Positions 46,490-58,672 are shown, counted from the first letter of the stretch. The stretch is 64,000 nt of DNA from Parapristionchus giblindavisi (GCA_943737045.1 CALSFV010000203.1:1911501-1975500), one strand, 5' to 3'. Numbers and translations are program-made. Notes: a model not told the origin generated them from the letters alone.

Positions 46490-46592
46490 ATTGGGCACTT
46501 TCCTGATTTTTGGCCCGGGGGAAATTTAGAAAAATTTTTTTTTGCAGAACTTATGTAAATTACCCCGGGCCAAAAAACAGGAAAGTTCCCAA
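46490..46592. repeat. GGCCCGGGG hairpin
   Basis: GGGCACTTTCCTGATTTTTGG pairs with the downstream CCAAAAAACAGGAAAGTTCCC around an AT-rich centre. Copies near 30257, 34497 (inverted), 34897, 39136 (inverted), 39536 and 53217. Confidence 0.8.
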
Positions 46593-46931
46593 AATATATC
46601 AGCGTAAGCCGCTATGCATATGGTCACCGATAATTTAACGATACGTGGTACACGTTAAGAGACCGGCTCGGTAAGACTCGAGCATTTTGACCCCCTGCCG
46701 GACATTCGCCAAGACTTTCGATCTGGCCCTCAATACTTTCGTCATAGACACATACCGGGGGGAGACCGATGAAAGTTATAGTGAAAATTCCCTTAGGCTC
46801 AAACCCGGCTCACATGTGCCGCATAAAATAAAAAATTGAAAAATTCATAACTTTTCAATCGTGATAGCTAGGACTTTTATTTCTTTTTATTGGTGAATAA
46901 CATGTCGTGCACCCTTATAAACACAGCTGAG

Positions 46932-49018
46932 CAGTAATATCATATCGTTCTGAATATCTTTTTTCGTGTCTGATTTTCAGATTTTTCCTCTTCTATCCTC
47001 GTTGAAGAGAGACGGCAAGAATTGACATAGTACATATTGTAGCCCTGACAATTCTGTGCATGATGGTCACATTCCCTTGAAAATCCAACTTTTCTGAAAC
47101 ATCGAGAATTGCAACTGAATGTGAGATATTCGTAATTTTCAAAAATCGAAAATTAAATTTCTTGTAAATCGCAAGAGTTTTAGGTTGCTTTATTATGTCA
47201 TTTTACTCGTAGTGATGCGCGTATACTGAAAAAATATACAAATAGACTCAGACGATATTTAAAAAAAAATAAAATATTATTATTTTACTTTTTATTTTTT
47301 CAACCTGCACATGGAGTCGACCGGCAAGGCAAATTGATTCATAGGGCGGATGGTAGCTGATGCATGTCCGTTTGCGAAAACAACTGGCACGTGAAGAATC
47401 GTTGTTTCGCAGATCTAGAATTTATTTTTTAAATCATCAAACTTGAAAATTTATATGTTTCTTTCATATAACTCGGTTGGAAAGTGGCGTACAGAAACCA
47501 AAGGTGTACCATTGTTATCAGTAGGAGTGAACTGTACTGCACTACCGTAACCGTCAGGAATCGCGAACTAACTTTTTTCAATTTTTTTTAATATTCTCAA
47601 CCATGACCCGGGGTTCATGGTTGAGATTGGCCGAAGTCGAAAAATTCATGATCATTCCAGACCAAATACTATATGCCATTATATCAGCAGTGAGCCAATT
47701 TTTATTTTTATGGATACCATTTCCCGAACTACCGTAATTTAGCTACCGTACCCTATAATAATGTGGTGAAATTCTCGGATAATTCAGGTGCGTGCATTAC
47801 AATTACGGTAGTTCTGGTTATGGTATCCATAAAAATAAAAGTTGGATTACTGTTGATATAATGGCTACTAGTATTTGGTCTGGGATCATCATGAATTTTT
47901 CGACCTCAGCCATTCTCAACCATGAACCCGGGGTCATGGTTGAGAATTATGGGTCGACTGAAAAAAAGTTAGTTCGTGATTCCTGACGGTTACGGTAGTG
48001 CAGTACAGTACACTCCTACTGATAACAATGGTACACCTTTGGTTCCTGTACCCCACTTTCCAACCGAGTTATATGAAAGAAACAAATAAATTTTCAAGTT
48101 TGACGATTTAAAAAAAATAAATTCTAGATCTGCGAAACGACGATTCTTCACGTGGCAGTTGTTTTCGCAAACGGACATGCATCAGCCACCATCCGCCCTA
48201 TGTATCAATTTGCCTTCACGGTCGACTCAATGTGCAGGTTGAAAAAATTAAAAGTAAAATAATAATTTTTAATTTTTTTAAAAAATATCGTCTGATAAGG
48301 GAAGGGTACTTGGTCACGTGCGTGAAAATCTAACAAAATGTATATGGATGGAAAGAGGAAAAAATTCTAAGACTTTTTGGTCTTTTAGTTTTGACGCCTC
48401 GGACTTCCTAACACACAGAGAAAAAGCTGTAAATTGAAAAGCTGTAAATTGATTTGCGACACGGTGGGTGTTAAAAATAACACTCATCGTGTTTACTTCT
48501 CTATGCTCTGTACTGCCTCTGACCTGATGTGTACTAGCTACTCGTATCGGGTACGGTGCTCTGATCTTTGATCTCTTATGTGCTTGCTACTCGTATCTTG
48601 CACGGTGCTATGATCTTTGATCTCAGTTATCTGGTGGATGATCTTTGATCTCCAGTCTCTGGTCTCAGAAGGATCTATGACCTTTGGTCTCTGATCTTTG
48701 GTCTCTAGTCTCAATGGACAACGATCTTAAGATACGGTGATCTTGATCAGACCTGCGTCAACCTCGGTATCACAATAGCGATGCAGTATCCAACCGGGAA
48801 TCACAACGGTGGTACATGTTACACTCGGCTCTTACAATGGTTGCTTTGAATATCAAGTGTGGATCACAAGATAGCAGAGCCAAGGGCCGTGACCAATCGC
48901 AGCAACAATAGAGCGTAACGAAGTGCCGGTCACAGTGACTATCTCCAGGTGTTACAAAATCCACAGACACCTGTCACAGTGGCTATCTCCAGGCTAAGAT
49001 ATATGCTTTGCCAGCGAC
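46932..49018 (-). repeat. Right arm of the central palindrome (2087 bp)
   Basis: Reverse complement of 44085-46171. Also overlaps in sequence with the truncated right arms at 30694-31728 and 35334-36369. Confidence 0.93.
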
Positions 49019-49088
49019 AACTTACCAGAAATTCACCAGAAACTTGATTGCTAGCAAAAATAGGTAAAGTCTAAGTCTAATCCTAATC

Positions 49089-49391
49089 CTAAGCCTTAAC
49101 CCTTAATCTTAAATCTGAGTTCCTGGTCGCCAATGTTGGGTCGCCAATACCTTTTAAATATTCTTGAAGTTCTAATGGTGGATCTAATCCGAAAGAATCA
49201 AAGTAATAAATCTCCTTATTGTTCTTGGAAGAGCAGACCCAATGAGTTCCTTTATTATTAGAAGAATCTTGATTCACAATTCCTACTTCTCTTTCTTTAA
49301 TTCCTTGTGTTGGTAAAGTGTCTCTCATAAAGATGCCACGGAAATTTTTGATTTCCAATACATTTACAAGCTCTTCGAGGTCAAGATTGGT
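49089..49391 (-). pseudogene. Polinton-type protease fragment, right-array copy 1
   Basis: Mirror image of the copy at 43712-44014. Confidence 0.8.
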
Positions 49392-49765
49392 TAGGTCAAG
49401 ATGGCTTCAGGTCTTTTCAGAGACTAAAAGTAGTCATTTAATAATAAACAAAACTTCAAAACTCGTGTGTTGTGTCGACAACTCTTCTATTTTCCACTTC
49501 TTGACTTTGTGCGATTGAGAAAACCAAAGTAATAATTAAAATAAAAATGGCAAAAAAGTTGGACACCCATGGGGATTGAAATCGTTAACCGGATTGATAG
49601 GCCTATGCGCTTACCGACTGCGCTGTGGGTGTCGCCTCTTGCCTCGGAAGATGTCTCCCCTATCTACCCAGCGCGGCCTGGCAGAGACGCAGAGGAACTT
49701 ACCAGAAATTCACCAGAAACTTGATTGCTAGCAAAAATAGGTAAAGTCTAAGTCTAATCCTAATC

Positions 49766-50068
49766 CTAAGCCTTAACCCTTAATCTTAAATCTGAGTTCC
49801 TGGTCGCCAATGTTGGGTCGCCAATACCTTTTAAATATTCTTGAAGTTCTAATGGTGGATCTAATCCGAAAGAATCAAAGTAATAAATCTCCTTATTGTT
49901 CTTGGAAGAGCAGACCCAATGAGTTCCTTTATTATTAGAAGAATCTAGATTCACAATTCCTACTTCTCTTTCTTTAATTCCTTGTGTTGGTAAAGTGTCT
50001 CTCATAAAGATGCCACGGAAATTTTTGATTTCCAATACATTTACAAGCTCTTCGAGGTCAAGATTGGT
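49766..50068 (-). pseudogene. Polinton-type protease fragment, right-array copy 2
   Basis: As the other copies but with one substitution changing Gln to Leu in the GIVNQDSS stretch. Confidence 0.8.
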
Positions 50069-50372
50069 TAGGTCAAGATGGCTTCAGGTCTTTTCAGAGA
50101 CTAAAAGTAGTCATTTAATAATAAACAAAACTTCAAAACTCGTGTGTTGTGTCGACAACTCTTCTATTTTCCACTTCTTGACTTTGTGCGATTGAGAAAA
50201 CCAAAGTAATAATTAAAATAAAAATGGCAAAAAAGTTGGACACCCATGGGGATTGAAATTATTAACCGGATTGATAGGCCTATGCGCTTACCGACTGCGC
50301 TGTGGGTGTCGCCTCTTGCCTCGGAAGATGTCTCCCCTATCTACCCAGCGCGGCCTGGCAGAGACGCAGAGG

Positions 50373-51069
50373 AAAGCGAGAGACAGCCGGGCAGTGAGGG
50401 GTGTGAGAGAGCGAAGAGAACGCGAGCGACAGCCAGACGGTGATAGAGAGTGTGTTTGCGGAGCGTGTGTGGAGAGTGTGTTTTGAGGGAGAGATGGAGA
50501 AAGATCTATTTAACCATAATGATGAATCGCATCTTCATCCATGGTCATAAGGGGTTTCATTTCATCATCATATTAAATTATTATTACTAATGTAGTGTAC
50601 AATAGTATGATAAGATATATGTTATCATATATAATTCATACCCAGAAAATTCATTTAAATATATATAATATTTAATATTATAAAGTAATCATTGGCCACC
50701 TCAGAACGCCCAGTACTCACGGATAAAATTCTCTTACAAATTGTTCTGTTCTTAGAAATTGACTGCTTAGAACAGAACATCAGAAATTAAATTCCTTACT
50801 TTTAAAGATTTTTTTGCAGATATTTCTTATAAATGAGAAAATGAGAAGTATGTAATTATAATTTAAAGAAACCCACGAGTTTTTTCGTGACTAAACAGAC
50901 GAGGCAGAAATGTAGATCTCATCTCCCTTTATCCAAAAACATTTTTCTCTAAAATTGTAGGTGCACTGGAATACCGTAATCCGAGCTCAAACCTCGTTAT
51001 TACACCAAGAAATCTTCGCACCCATCCGAAATTTATAAGGGTTGACTTATCTCTGTTCCTTTCAATAGC
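50373..51069 (+). repeat. Forward copy of the 3' part of the 2.4-kb segment; outer edge of the amplicon
   Basis: Matches 33440-34135. Homology ends near 51070 (caatagcttg), after which the sequence is unique. Confidence 0.88.
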
Positions 51070-51339
51070 TTGAACACAATTATCTCGGAGAGTTTCTAAT
51101 TAGCTCGGGGTATTTTAAAGGTGGACATGGCATCTTATCCGAAGCCTCACCACTGCTCAAGTTGATGATGAATGGGCACGTCAGCTTCTTACGGCTTTAC
51201 ATTTTTTTACATTTAAACAATGTTATTTGCTGATATAAAATAAATTGGAAGATTTCGGGAACCATCGTTCCCATATTTTCCAGGCAACCATGAACGTCCT
51301 CTCCCTTGACACCGATGGAAGGTCAGTTCTATTCGATCA

Positions 51340-51492
51340 TACCAAGAATGGACTATATTCAATGAGAATAAAGAGTGTCCAGAGTGTCAAATGAAATATG
51401 ATTTTGAACAAATGAAAACTACTAAAGTTAGAGATCATGATTATTGGACTGGAGAATATCGTGGACCTCTTTGTGGATCTTGCAATTTATAA
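51340..51492 (+). pseudogene. Fragment of a Polinton-type DNA polymerase-associated zinc-binding/endonuclease VII-like motif
   Basis: The open frame (EWTIFNENKECPECQMKYDF, then KVRDHDYWTGEYRGPLCGSC and NL, stop at 51490) shows a CxxC pair, an Asp-His core and a second CxxC. The RDHxxxTGxYRGxxxxxCN signature recurs in protein-primed polymerase and HNH/endo VII-like proteins of Polintons and related virus-like elements. Only about 50 codons remain. Confidence 0.65.
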
Positions 51493-51798
51493 AAAAGAAA
51501 GAATAAATACCTTTATTCCTGTTTTGTTCCTGCGGTGTGCAGGTGGGCGCAGTGCGGAGAATCGGGCAGTTTGAGCGAGTGCACCTGAGAAGATATTTAA
51601 TCTAATTTATTTTATTTATTTCGGTATTTTTTATATTTCGGTTATCCATCTCAACTCGGCGAAGTTGGTCAAAGTTCCTTCTAGTCGAGGTTTCGGTCCA
51701 ATACAGAACCGGTAATGAAAAACAACAGCGTTCTATTTGGAAGGTGATCCAAGATGTTGAAAATGTACAGAAAAATCAAAATTAAAAAAAAAACATAC

Positions 51799-51846
51799 TC
51801 CCTCCTTGTTGTTCTTGGCAAAGTGCTCGACGACCTTATCGATGCT
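51799..51846 (-). CDS. Putative exon of an unrecognised minus-strand gene
   Basis: SIDKVVEHFAKNNKEG in phase, followed on the minus strand by a GTATGT donor. The upstream intron side carries a GATCAAA heptamer tract (51895-51945). It joins in phase with the block at 57128-57190. No family recognised. Confidence 0.4.
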
Positions 51847-51889
51847 CTCCGATGAACAAAGTATACGAAGAGGGCGTTCCAGAACATCA

Positions 51890-51945
51890 AAGATCAGCAA
51901 TCAAAGATCAAAGAGCAAAGAGCAAAGGTCAAAGATCAATTTTGG
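51890..51945 (+). repeat. GATCAAA heptamer tract
   Basis: Heptamer-register run atcaaag..gatcaaagagcaaagagcaaaggtcaaagatca beside the putative minus-strand exon. Same repeat as in the PEPCK-like introns. Confidence 0.88.
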
Positions 51946-52109
51946 AGGTTAGTTATCAAATATAACACGCTCTTAGAAAATCGATATATGTGCGGTATCT
52001 ATGAAAAATGAATTTTTCTGTTTTATGTGTGATAAATACAGGCTCCATGAGTGAAGTACAGTGGAACTTGGAAATTGCTTCCAATTGAAAATTCGCTTCA
52101 GGGAGTGAC

Positions 52110-53215
52110 CACACAACGGTTTGGCGACTTTTCCTAAAAAGTTTATTTCGCTGCCAATCGATTAATGAGTGGGCGCAATGAACTCCTTGGCTAATTCTAA
52201 GAAACTACAGCCGAGGAGATTTTTTCGATCAAAGATCAACGAACGCTGTAATCTTGAATTTTCAAAATAATTTTCACTTTAAATTAATTTTCACTATTTT
52301 CCCATGGCGAAAGTAACCTTTTTATTTGCTCAATCGCTTCTACATATCATAACACATCTTCAGTTTAAAAAGTGTAATTTACAAAAATTTGGAAATTTAT
52401 ATACGAATCAATTTTGTTCGTTGAAGTTAATTGTGGTGAGGATTGCGACGTTTCATAAAAAGTTTATTTCGAATCTAATCGATTCGGGAGTGGGCGCATT
52501 CGAATCCTTGACTAATTCTAAGAGACTATTGCTGAGGAGAGTTTTAAGATCAAAGGTCAACGAACGCTGGAATTGGGAATTTTCGAAAAAAAATGTTTTC
52601 ATTAAATTAATTCTCACTATTTTCCCATGGCGAATGTAAACTTTTTATTTGCTCATTCGCTTCTAAAATCATAACACATCTTCAGTTTAAAAAGTGTAAT
52701 TTATAAAAAAAATTAGAAATTTGTGTACGAATCAATTTGTCGTTTTTGTATGAATTATGATGATAATTATGGTGACGCAAAATTTCCTAATCGATTTTTT
52801 GTCGCTTTTCTGCTAGTTTCGAGCGTATTTCAAGGCAATGACACGGTATTTGGAGTGCCGCTGAAGTTGGGCCGTGTTGCTCACGATGCTAATCATCATT
52901 GTGATGTAATTTGTTATTCTATTCACTTATTCGTATGCGTGCTAAGAAGTTTTATCATATGTGAAGCGATTGAACAAATAAAAAGTTTACATTCGCCATG
53001 GAAAAATAGTGAGAATTAATTTAATGTAAAGATTTTTTTTCAAAATTCCCTATTCCAGCGTTCGTTGACCGTTGATCTTAAAACTCTCCGCAGTAATAGT
53101 TTCTTAGAATTAGACAAGGATTCGAATACGCCCACTCCCGAATCAATTGGATTCGAAATAAACTTTTTATGAAACGTCGCCAATCCTCACCACAATTAAG
53201 TTCAACGAACAAAAT
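52110..53215. mobile_element. Foldback repeat family, three copies (one single, one inverted pair)
   Basis: A copy at 52110-52330 is followed by a second at about 52430-52660 and its inverse at about 52980-53210 (aagtttacattcgccatgg... / ...ccatggcgaatgtaaactt). The outer ends of the pair run into ttaattgtggtgaggattg and its complement. The related single copy at 1035-1245 and spacers at 34639-34860 and 39280-39500 belong here. Coding potential not supported. Confidence 0.8.
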
Positions 53216-53339
53216 TGGGCACTTTCCTGATTTTTGGCCCGGGGGAAATTTAGAAAAATTTTTTTTTGCAGAACTTATGTAAATTACCCCGGGCCAAAAA
53301 ACAGGAAAGTTCCCAAAATATATCAGCGTAAGCCGCTAT

Positions 53340-54693
53340 GCATATAAGAGGGGTTAGAATAAGAAAGTTGGCGAAAATGCACTTGGCAGATTTTTTTGCC
53401 AATTTTGACGGTGTCCAACGTGGCAACTGCTCATGCCTAATTTTACGTGTGCATAATTGGCATTTTGAAAAAGATATTTTATTTCCAAATTCGAACAGTG
53501 AAAATTTGGCAAACAACACGAAGAGAGAGTGACAAAAATGACGGATGAAAATTAGTCAAGGTCAAGGGGCGGAGCGTAGTTGACAAATATGACGAGAGAA
53601 ATATTGGCTTTCAGGTTAGGATGGCCAAACTTGGAATGTGACAAATTATCCAGTGGCATAATTGGCATGAAATGGGCGTGCCAGAAAATCACGTGTAAAA
53701 GTTGGCAACAAGTGTTGAAAGCATACATGCCAGAAATGCAAGTGTCATATTTGTCAGAATGCGGCTTACCAAAAATGATCGCAGCAAAATTGGCATGGTC
53801 CCATAAACTAAGTTATTGCCAAATCTGACGGTAGTAAAATTGGCAACAAAGTACCTTCCGAATCCGACATAATAGACGCTAGAAAATCTGGCATGCCAAT
53901 TTTGACACCGTCTATCTTGACCCAGATTTGACCGCGTCTAATTTGACCCACATTCGACGTCGTCAAATCTGGCATGCCAATTTTGACGACGTCAAATCTG
54001 GCATGCCAATTTTGACACCGTCAATCTTGACCCAGATTTGACCGCGTCAAATTTGACCCACATTCGACGCCGTCAAATTTGGCATGCCAATTTTGACGGT
54101 GTCAAATTTGTCACATTGAGGGAATTATTAACAATGTACAGATATGAAATGAACAATACAAACGAGAGTGAAAAATGATTCGGGAGGAATAAAATGAGGA
54201 TGGGATGGGTTGTGGGATGATGTTCCTCGTCGTCTAAAGGTTGCTTCCAGTGTGCGACGTCCTCAGAACCTGATTTAAGAAAATATTGTCAGAGTTCATT
54301 TTTCGCATTATAAATTGTCTAATCGTTATGAGAAATGTTAATTAAATTACAGTTAAGACCATTTGTTTTAAACAGAATTTCTAGCGGTGCACAATGAAAA
54401 AGGCTTTCATCTCAATTCTGAAGAATAACATTTTGTTTAGAAGCGAAGAGAATTTATGCAGTGTTCAGAACTTGGAATTTGCACGAAATACTGTTCAGAA
54501 GTTAAAGTGGAAAATGGTATATTTTGAATGAAAAAATATGGGTTTTAAATATAATACTTGAAAAGAAAAAAATTCGTTCATTTAGAACAACTAAGTATGG
54601 TCATATAAGGTATGCTATGAAACGAATATCGTAACCTTTTGATCTTTATAATGATCCTAAGTCGCAAATCAATGAAAAAGCAGCGAAAATTTA
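53340..54693 (+). repeat. Left arm of a 1.35-kb inverted pair, rich in degenerate palindromic words
   Basis: Begins tataagaggggttagaataa, mirrored at 60538. Inner end cttttgatctttataatgat..gcagcgaaaattta at 54636-54693 mirrors 59167-59225. The segment 53880-54120 repeats words of the form TGCCAATTTTGAC, GTCAAATTTGGCA in close series, with an 110-bp higher-order step. Confidence 0.85.
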
Positions 54694-54774
54694 CGGTAAG
54701 CATTTAATATTTCAAAGTATCACTAAACATTAATACATGCGTCCGTAACACTGTTTGCGACACAAAAATGAAAT

Positions 54775-56960
54775 CATCAATCATAATATCACGCTTATCT
54801 CAAGAAAATCGAGCTGAGTTGGGAATGAAGCAGAAATGGTGAAATGAGTCAGGAACATTTTTGGACATCTCTAGGCATTCCCTACCATCCCCCAAAGTCT
54901 CATGTCAGTATGCAATTTTCTTTTTGAGGCTCTCTACACCGGTTCGGTAAGGTGAAGCCCCAACTTTGAGTTCAAATTTCTCGCTTCTGGTGCATTTTAG
55001 TGAAAAAGTGTCACAAGAGTGACCCCTGCTCTTTTTTCGAGCTCTATCGATCTAAACCAAACAGAGGACAAGGAAATGCCTGTGAACAGAGCTACTCTTC
55101 GGGACAAATAACTCTTCTTCGAATATGCTATTAAGTTTTGCATGCACTTTCTAATGAGGGGTTGGCGAAAAAAAAACGTTATGGTTCATCCCCTTGGAAA
55201 CTTCCTGATGATTAGAAGTCATTTTCAACCCATTTCTTTTCATTCCTTCACTTAAATTCTTTGTCATTTTTATTACGTTTTTCGACCCATTCACCCTTCA
55301 CAAACAATGTCCCAAAATATCAACGGCTGCACCTACAGCCGGGATTAAAAGATCATTGTCCTCTTGTCTTTTTCAGAGTATTTAATGTGTCTTGAAGAAG
55401 GGAATGGATAGTCACGATGGCTTGTTTTTTTCGAAGAAAAAGGAAATCTTCCTATCAGCCAATCATGCCCTACGATTAGATTCAGTCAGAATTAACTGTG
55501 GATTATTTCTGGTTCGAATTTGAACTTTTGCCGTTCTTTTGTGATAACACCTCATGTCTGGCGAAACTGCAAACATACAATACCCCCTCTCTCTGTCACT
55601 ACCCGAGATCAGTCTAGTCCCCGCCAGTTGAAAAATGCCGAATAATTTCCATCCGAATAAACAACATGTTCGGCATGTCCTACTTTTCCTTTTTCTGTCT
55701 GGCCTCAAAGTCCCTAATAGTCGGTGGCGCATGGCTGAAGTTTACCATTCGGATGCCCCTTCTGAAAAAAAACGGTACAAGATTGGTTCCATCGCTTCAA
55801 GCAGAAGAAGAACAATCTGGAAGAAGAGGGATGTCGAGGTCATCATCCAAGCACCTATTTGGACATACTGCAGATTATCATCGAGGCTGACCGGTATATG
55901 ACCGCCAGGGAAGTGGCCTTTACTATTGATATGTCACAGTCCACCATCGTTCGCGGACTTCGCTCAATCGTCAAGGTGCGAAAGATGGACCGATCGGTTA
56001 CTTACATCCTGACCGAGAAGAAAAAGAAATCACTGTTTGGTGGGGTGTCAAAAGCGTGTACCACTAGGAGAAGCTATCCGACGGAGAGACCATAAACGCC
56101 GCCTAATACTGCCGACTCTCAAGCGTAAACTCGAAACTTCACGGGCGGCAGGCGATCGAATTGTCTTCCATTGCATAATATCCCCCCCCCCCTCCCCCAG
56201 ATGGCGAAGGCTGTCAACAAGAAGCTGATGACGTTTGGCTGGCGAGTCCTCCCCCAACCCACGTATACCCCTTTCATGCCCCCCTCCGATTATTGGCTCA
56301 TCGGGGATATGCATTGAGCCCAGGCGGAGAAGCACTTCAAGACTCGAGTTGTGACTGCCTTCCTACGTCGCCTCCAAGCCGGCTGCGTGGTTCGAGGAGG
56401 GAATCAAGCCGCTGTCCAAACTTTGGCAGAAGACCATCGACAATGATTACGGCTTAGGACTCATTGAATGACAAAAAAATTTCAAGCCAAAGTTGAAGTT
56501 CAAAATTTCCAAGGGGATGAACCATACGACCGCGTTAACGTTTTTTTCGCAAATACCTCATTAGAATGCGCATGCAAAACTTAACAACATACTGGAAGAA
56601 GAGCACCTCATTTTCCTCAATTTTTGAGTTATTTGCCCCGAGGAGTACCTCTGTTCACAGGTATTTTCATGACCTTTGTTTGGTTTAGATCGATAGAGCT
56701 GGAAAAAAAGTGCGGTTGTCACTCTTTTGCCACTTTTCCGCTAAAACGCACCAGAAGCGAGAAATTCGAGCTCAAAGTTGGGAATTCACTTTAGCGACCC
56801 AAAATGAAAATTGCATACTGACATGAGACTTGGGGGCTGGTAGAACATGCCTAGAGATGTCCAAAAATGGTCCTAGCACATTTAACCATTTTCGCTCTAT
56901 TCCCATGAATTATAAATTTAGCTCGATTTTCTCGTGAAAAGCATGATTTAATGTGCATGC
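54775..56960 (+). mobile_element. Mariner element with long (about 450-bp) inverted ends
   Basis: The left end at about 54790-55205 (gagaaaatcgagct-type, acatttttggacatctctag, gatgaaccataacg) is mirrored by about 56500-56945. The two arms have diverged visibly, so the copy is old. It lies between the arms of the inverted pair at 53340 and 59167. Confidence 0.82.
55635..56463 (+). pseudogene. Mariner transposase pseudogene
   Basis: In shifting frames: N-terminal helix-turn-helix remnants (WRMAEVYHSD..), the second HTH in TAREVAFTIDMSQSTIVRGL, the linker motif VTYILTEKKK (mariner type), then WWGV, INAA and a C-terminal region ending near 56463. Catalytic Asp residues cannot be traced reliably because of frame changes and a C-run at about 56183. 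Confidence 0.78.
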
Positions 56961-57127
56961 AACTTGTACATTTTTTGTACATACTTTTATCAAAACTAAC
57001 TCCTCACTGGAAAATGAGCATTTTCACGCGAACACTTGAAAAAACCTTTTCCGGATTTTCGTGAATTTTGAAATTTCCGAACACTGCATCAAAAATCAAA
57101 TAACAAAGGGAATCCTGTTCAGCGTAC

Positions 57128-57190
57128 CTCATGAATAGACGCGAGCAGCGCTGGGATGTTGCAATCCTTGCCCTCTGTCATGTCGCTGAT
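57128..57190 (-). CDS. Putative exon of an unrecognised minus-strand gene
   Basis: A 63-bp block between an acceptor-like TTGTAG and a GTACGC donor on the minus strand encodes ISDMTEGKDCNIPALLASIH plus Glu in one phase-0 frame. Possible upstream partner of 51799-51846, which would imply a 5.3-kb intron full of repeats. Family unknown. Confidence 0.4.
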
Positions 57191-57432
57191 CTACAATCAA
57201 TCAATCGATATTACTCACCAAAGCATCATAACCATAAAGCTTAAAATTCAATCTTTCAATAACAACCAGTATCCCATCTATGACATTACCGTATTTCAAT
57301 TAATCAATACTACCATATAATCTACCATATTCTAGTTAATCATTACCCCCTACTGTGCCCTAATCAATCATCTACCTTAACCTATGTAACGTTACATCAG
57401 TGGTGTATGAAAACTTTTGTAATTCTATAATA

Positions 57433-57480
57433 TTAGGTTGGTGCAGAAGTCATTGCCATTTTTTGATTGGCACATATCTC
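57433..57480 (+). mobile_element. Mariner terminal inverted repeat relic
   Basis: TTAGGTTGGTGCAGAAGTCA preceded by TA. This is the classic irritans/cecropia-type mariner end. No matching right end or transposase was found nearby. Confidence 0.65.
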
Positions 57481-57637
57481 GTGACCGGAGTGTTTACTAA
57501 CTTTGCGGTGGCAGGTGGTCAACAACAATTGCCACCCTTCAGAATTTATAGCGTTCAGGAATTCAGTTACCTTCCCTCCTTAAGTTTGTCCCATAGGGCG
57601 AAAAGTATGTTACAAAGTATCAAGTCTGACAATGAGC

Positions 57638-57775
57638 AGATTTTAGCCAAAAAACTCACAAAAATAGAAAAACCTAACCGGATTTTGAGCCAAAATTTCA
57701 CAAAAATTGAAAAACAGGAGCGGATTTTGAGCCAAATTTGCCAAAAATTGAAAAACCTGACCCGATTTTGAAAAC
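57638..57775 (+). repeat. Three-copy tandem repeat, about 45-48 bp
   Basis: The unit gattttgagccaaaattt then cacaaaaattgaaaaac recurs three times in a continuous open frame. Origin unknown. Confidence 0.75.
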
Positions 57776-58065
57776 CGATAACCTAGCTATTCGACCTATG
57801 GATTGTCCTAATAATAGTCCATCAACGTCATGTTCAACTTTACTTCTCATTTTCTCACACCACTAAGCGCGATGTGGAACGCCAGTTGGCCAATGGCCCG
57901 CGGATCATTGCGATTTTATTTTTCTGGAAAACAGTTTTCCATAAAAATGTATTCCCAGTAAATGATCGTTTTCCAGGAAACCGGTTTTTACGTATGCATG
58001 GAGCAAAGCAAACATTCTCAAGGAAAACGATCAAATGGACACACAAAAGTTCTGGGGGGGGGGGC

Positions 58066-58672
58066 AATTCGGCAACGGATCATAAAACGGTTGGAAGAGG
58101 GCTATGGTAACACAAGTTGTACCATTGTTATCAGTAGAAGTGTACGGTATTGGAGTACCGTAACCGTCAGGAATTGCGAACTGATTTTTTTCATTCGATG
58201 CATGACCCGGAGTTCATGGTAGAAATTGAACTAAGTCGAAAAATTCATGATGGCCCGAGATCAAATACTAGTTACCATTATATCAACAGTGAGCCAACTT
58301 TTATCTTTCTGGATACCGTAACCAGAACAACCTTAATCTTGCTACCGTACCCTTTAATATTGTAGCGAAATTCACGACAAACCCCGGTGCGATTACGGTA
58401 GTTCGGGTTACGGTATCCAGAAAGATAAAAGTTGGCTCACTGTTGGCATAATGGCAACTAGTATTTGATCTCGGGCCATCGTGATTTTTCGACTTCGGTC
58501 AATTTCGACCCCCTGGTAATGAACAGTCATGGGTTGAATGAAAAAAAAATCAAGTTCGCGATTCCTGACGGTTATGGTAGCCTAATACCGTGCACACCTA
58601 CTGATAACAATAGTACAACTTTTTTGCGATGGGCCATCACCCAACCGTTTTATGATCCGTTGCTGAAATGGG
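58066..58672. mobile_element. Foldback element, copy of the CGGCAACGGATCATAAA family
   Basis: ATTCGGCAACGGATCATAAA at the left and its complement near the right end. Inner arms pair through taccgtaaccgtcaggaat, gataaaagttggctcactgt and gcaactagtatttg. Related to 26836-27618 and the amplicon arms. Confidence 0.85.

Larger units (their letters stand above)
46172..46931. repeat. Spacer (loop) of the central palindrome
   Basis: Corresponds to the 550-bp loop at 30144-30693 plus a 210-bp insertion (MITE and duplicated AA). Carries the small GGCCCGGGG hairpin (46490-46590). Confidence 0.9.
49019..50372 (-). repeat. Tandem array, two inverted 677-bp units
   Basis: Units 49019-49695 and 49696-50372 mirror the left array. 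Outside the array, left and right landmarks are displaced by exactly 2031 bp = 3 x 677, so the two arms differ only in unit number. Contains protease fragments at 49089-49391 and 49766-50068 on the minus strand. Confidence 0.95.
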
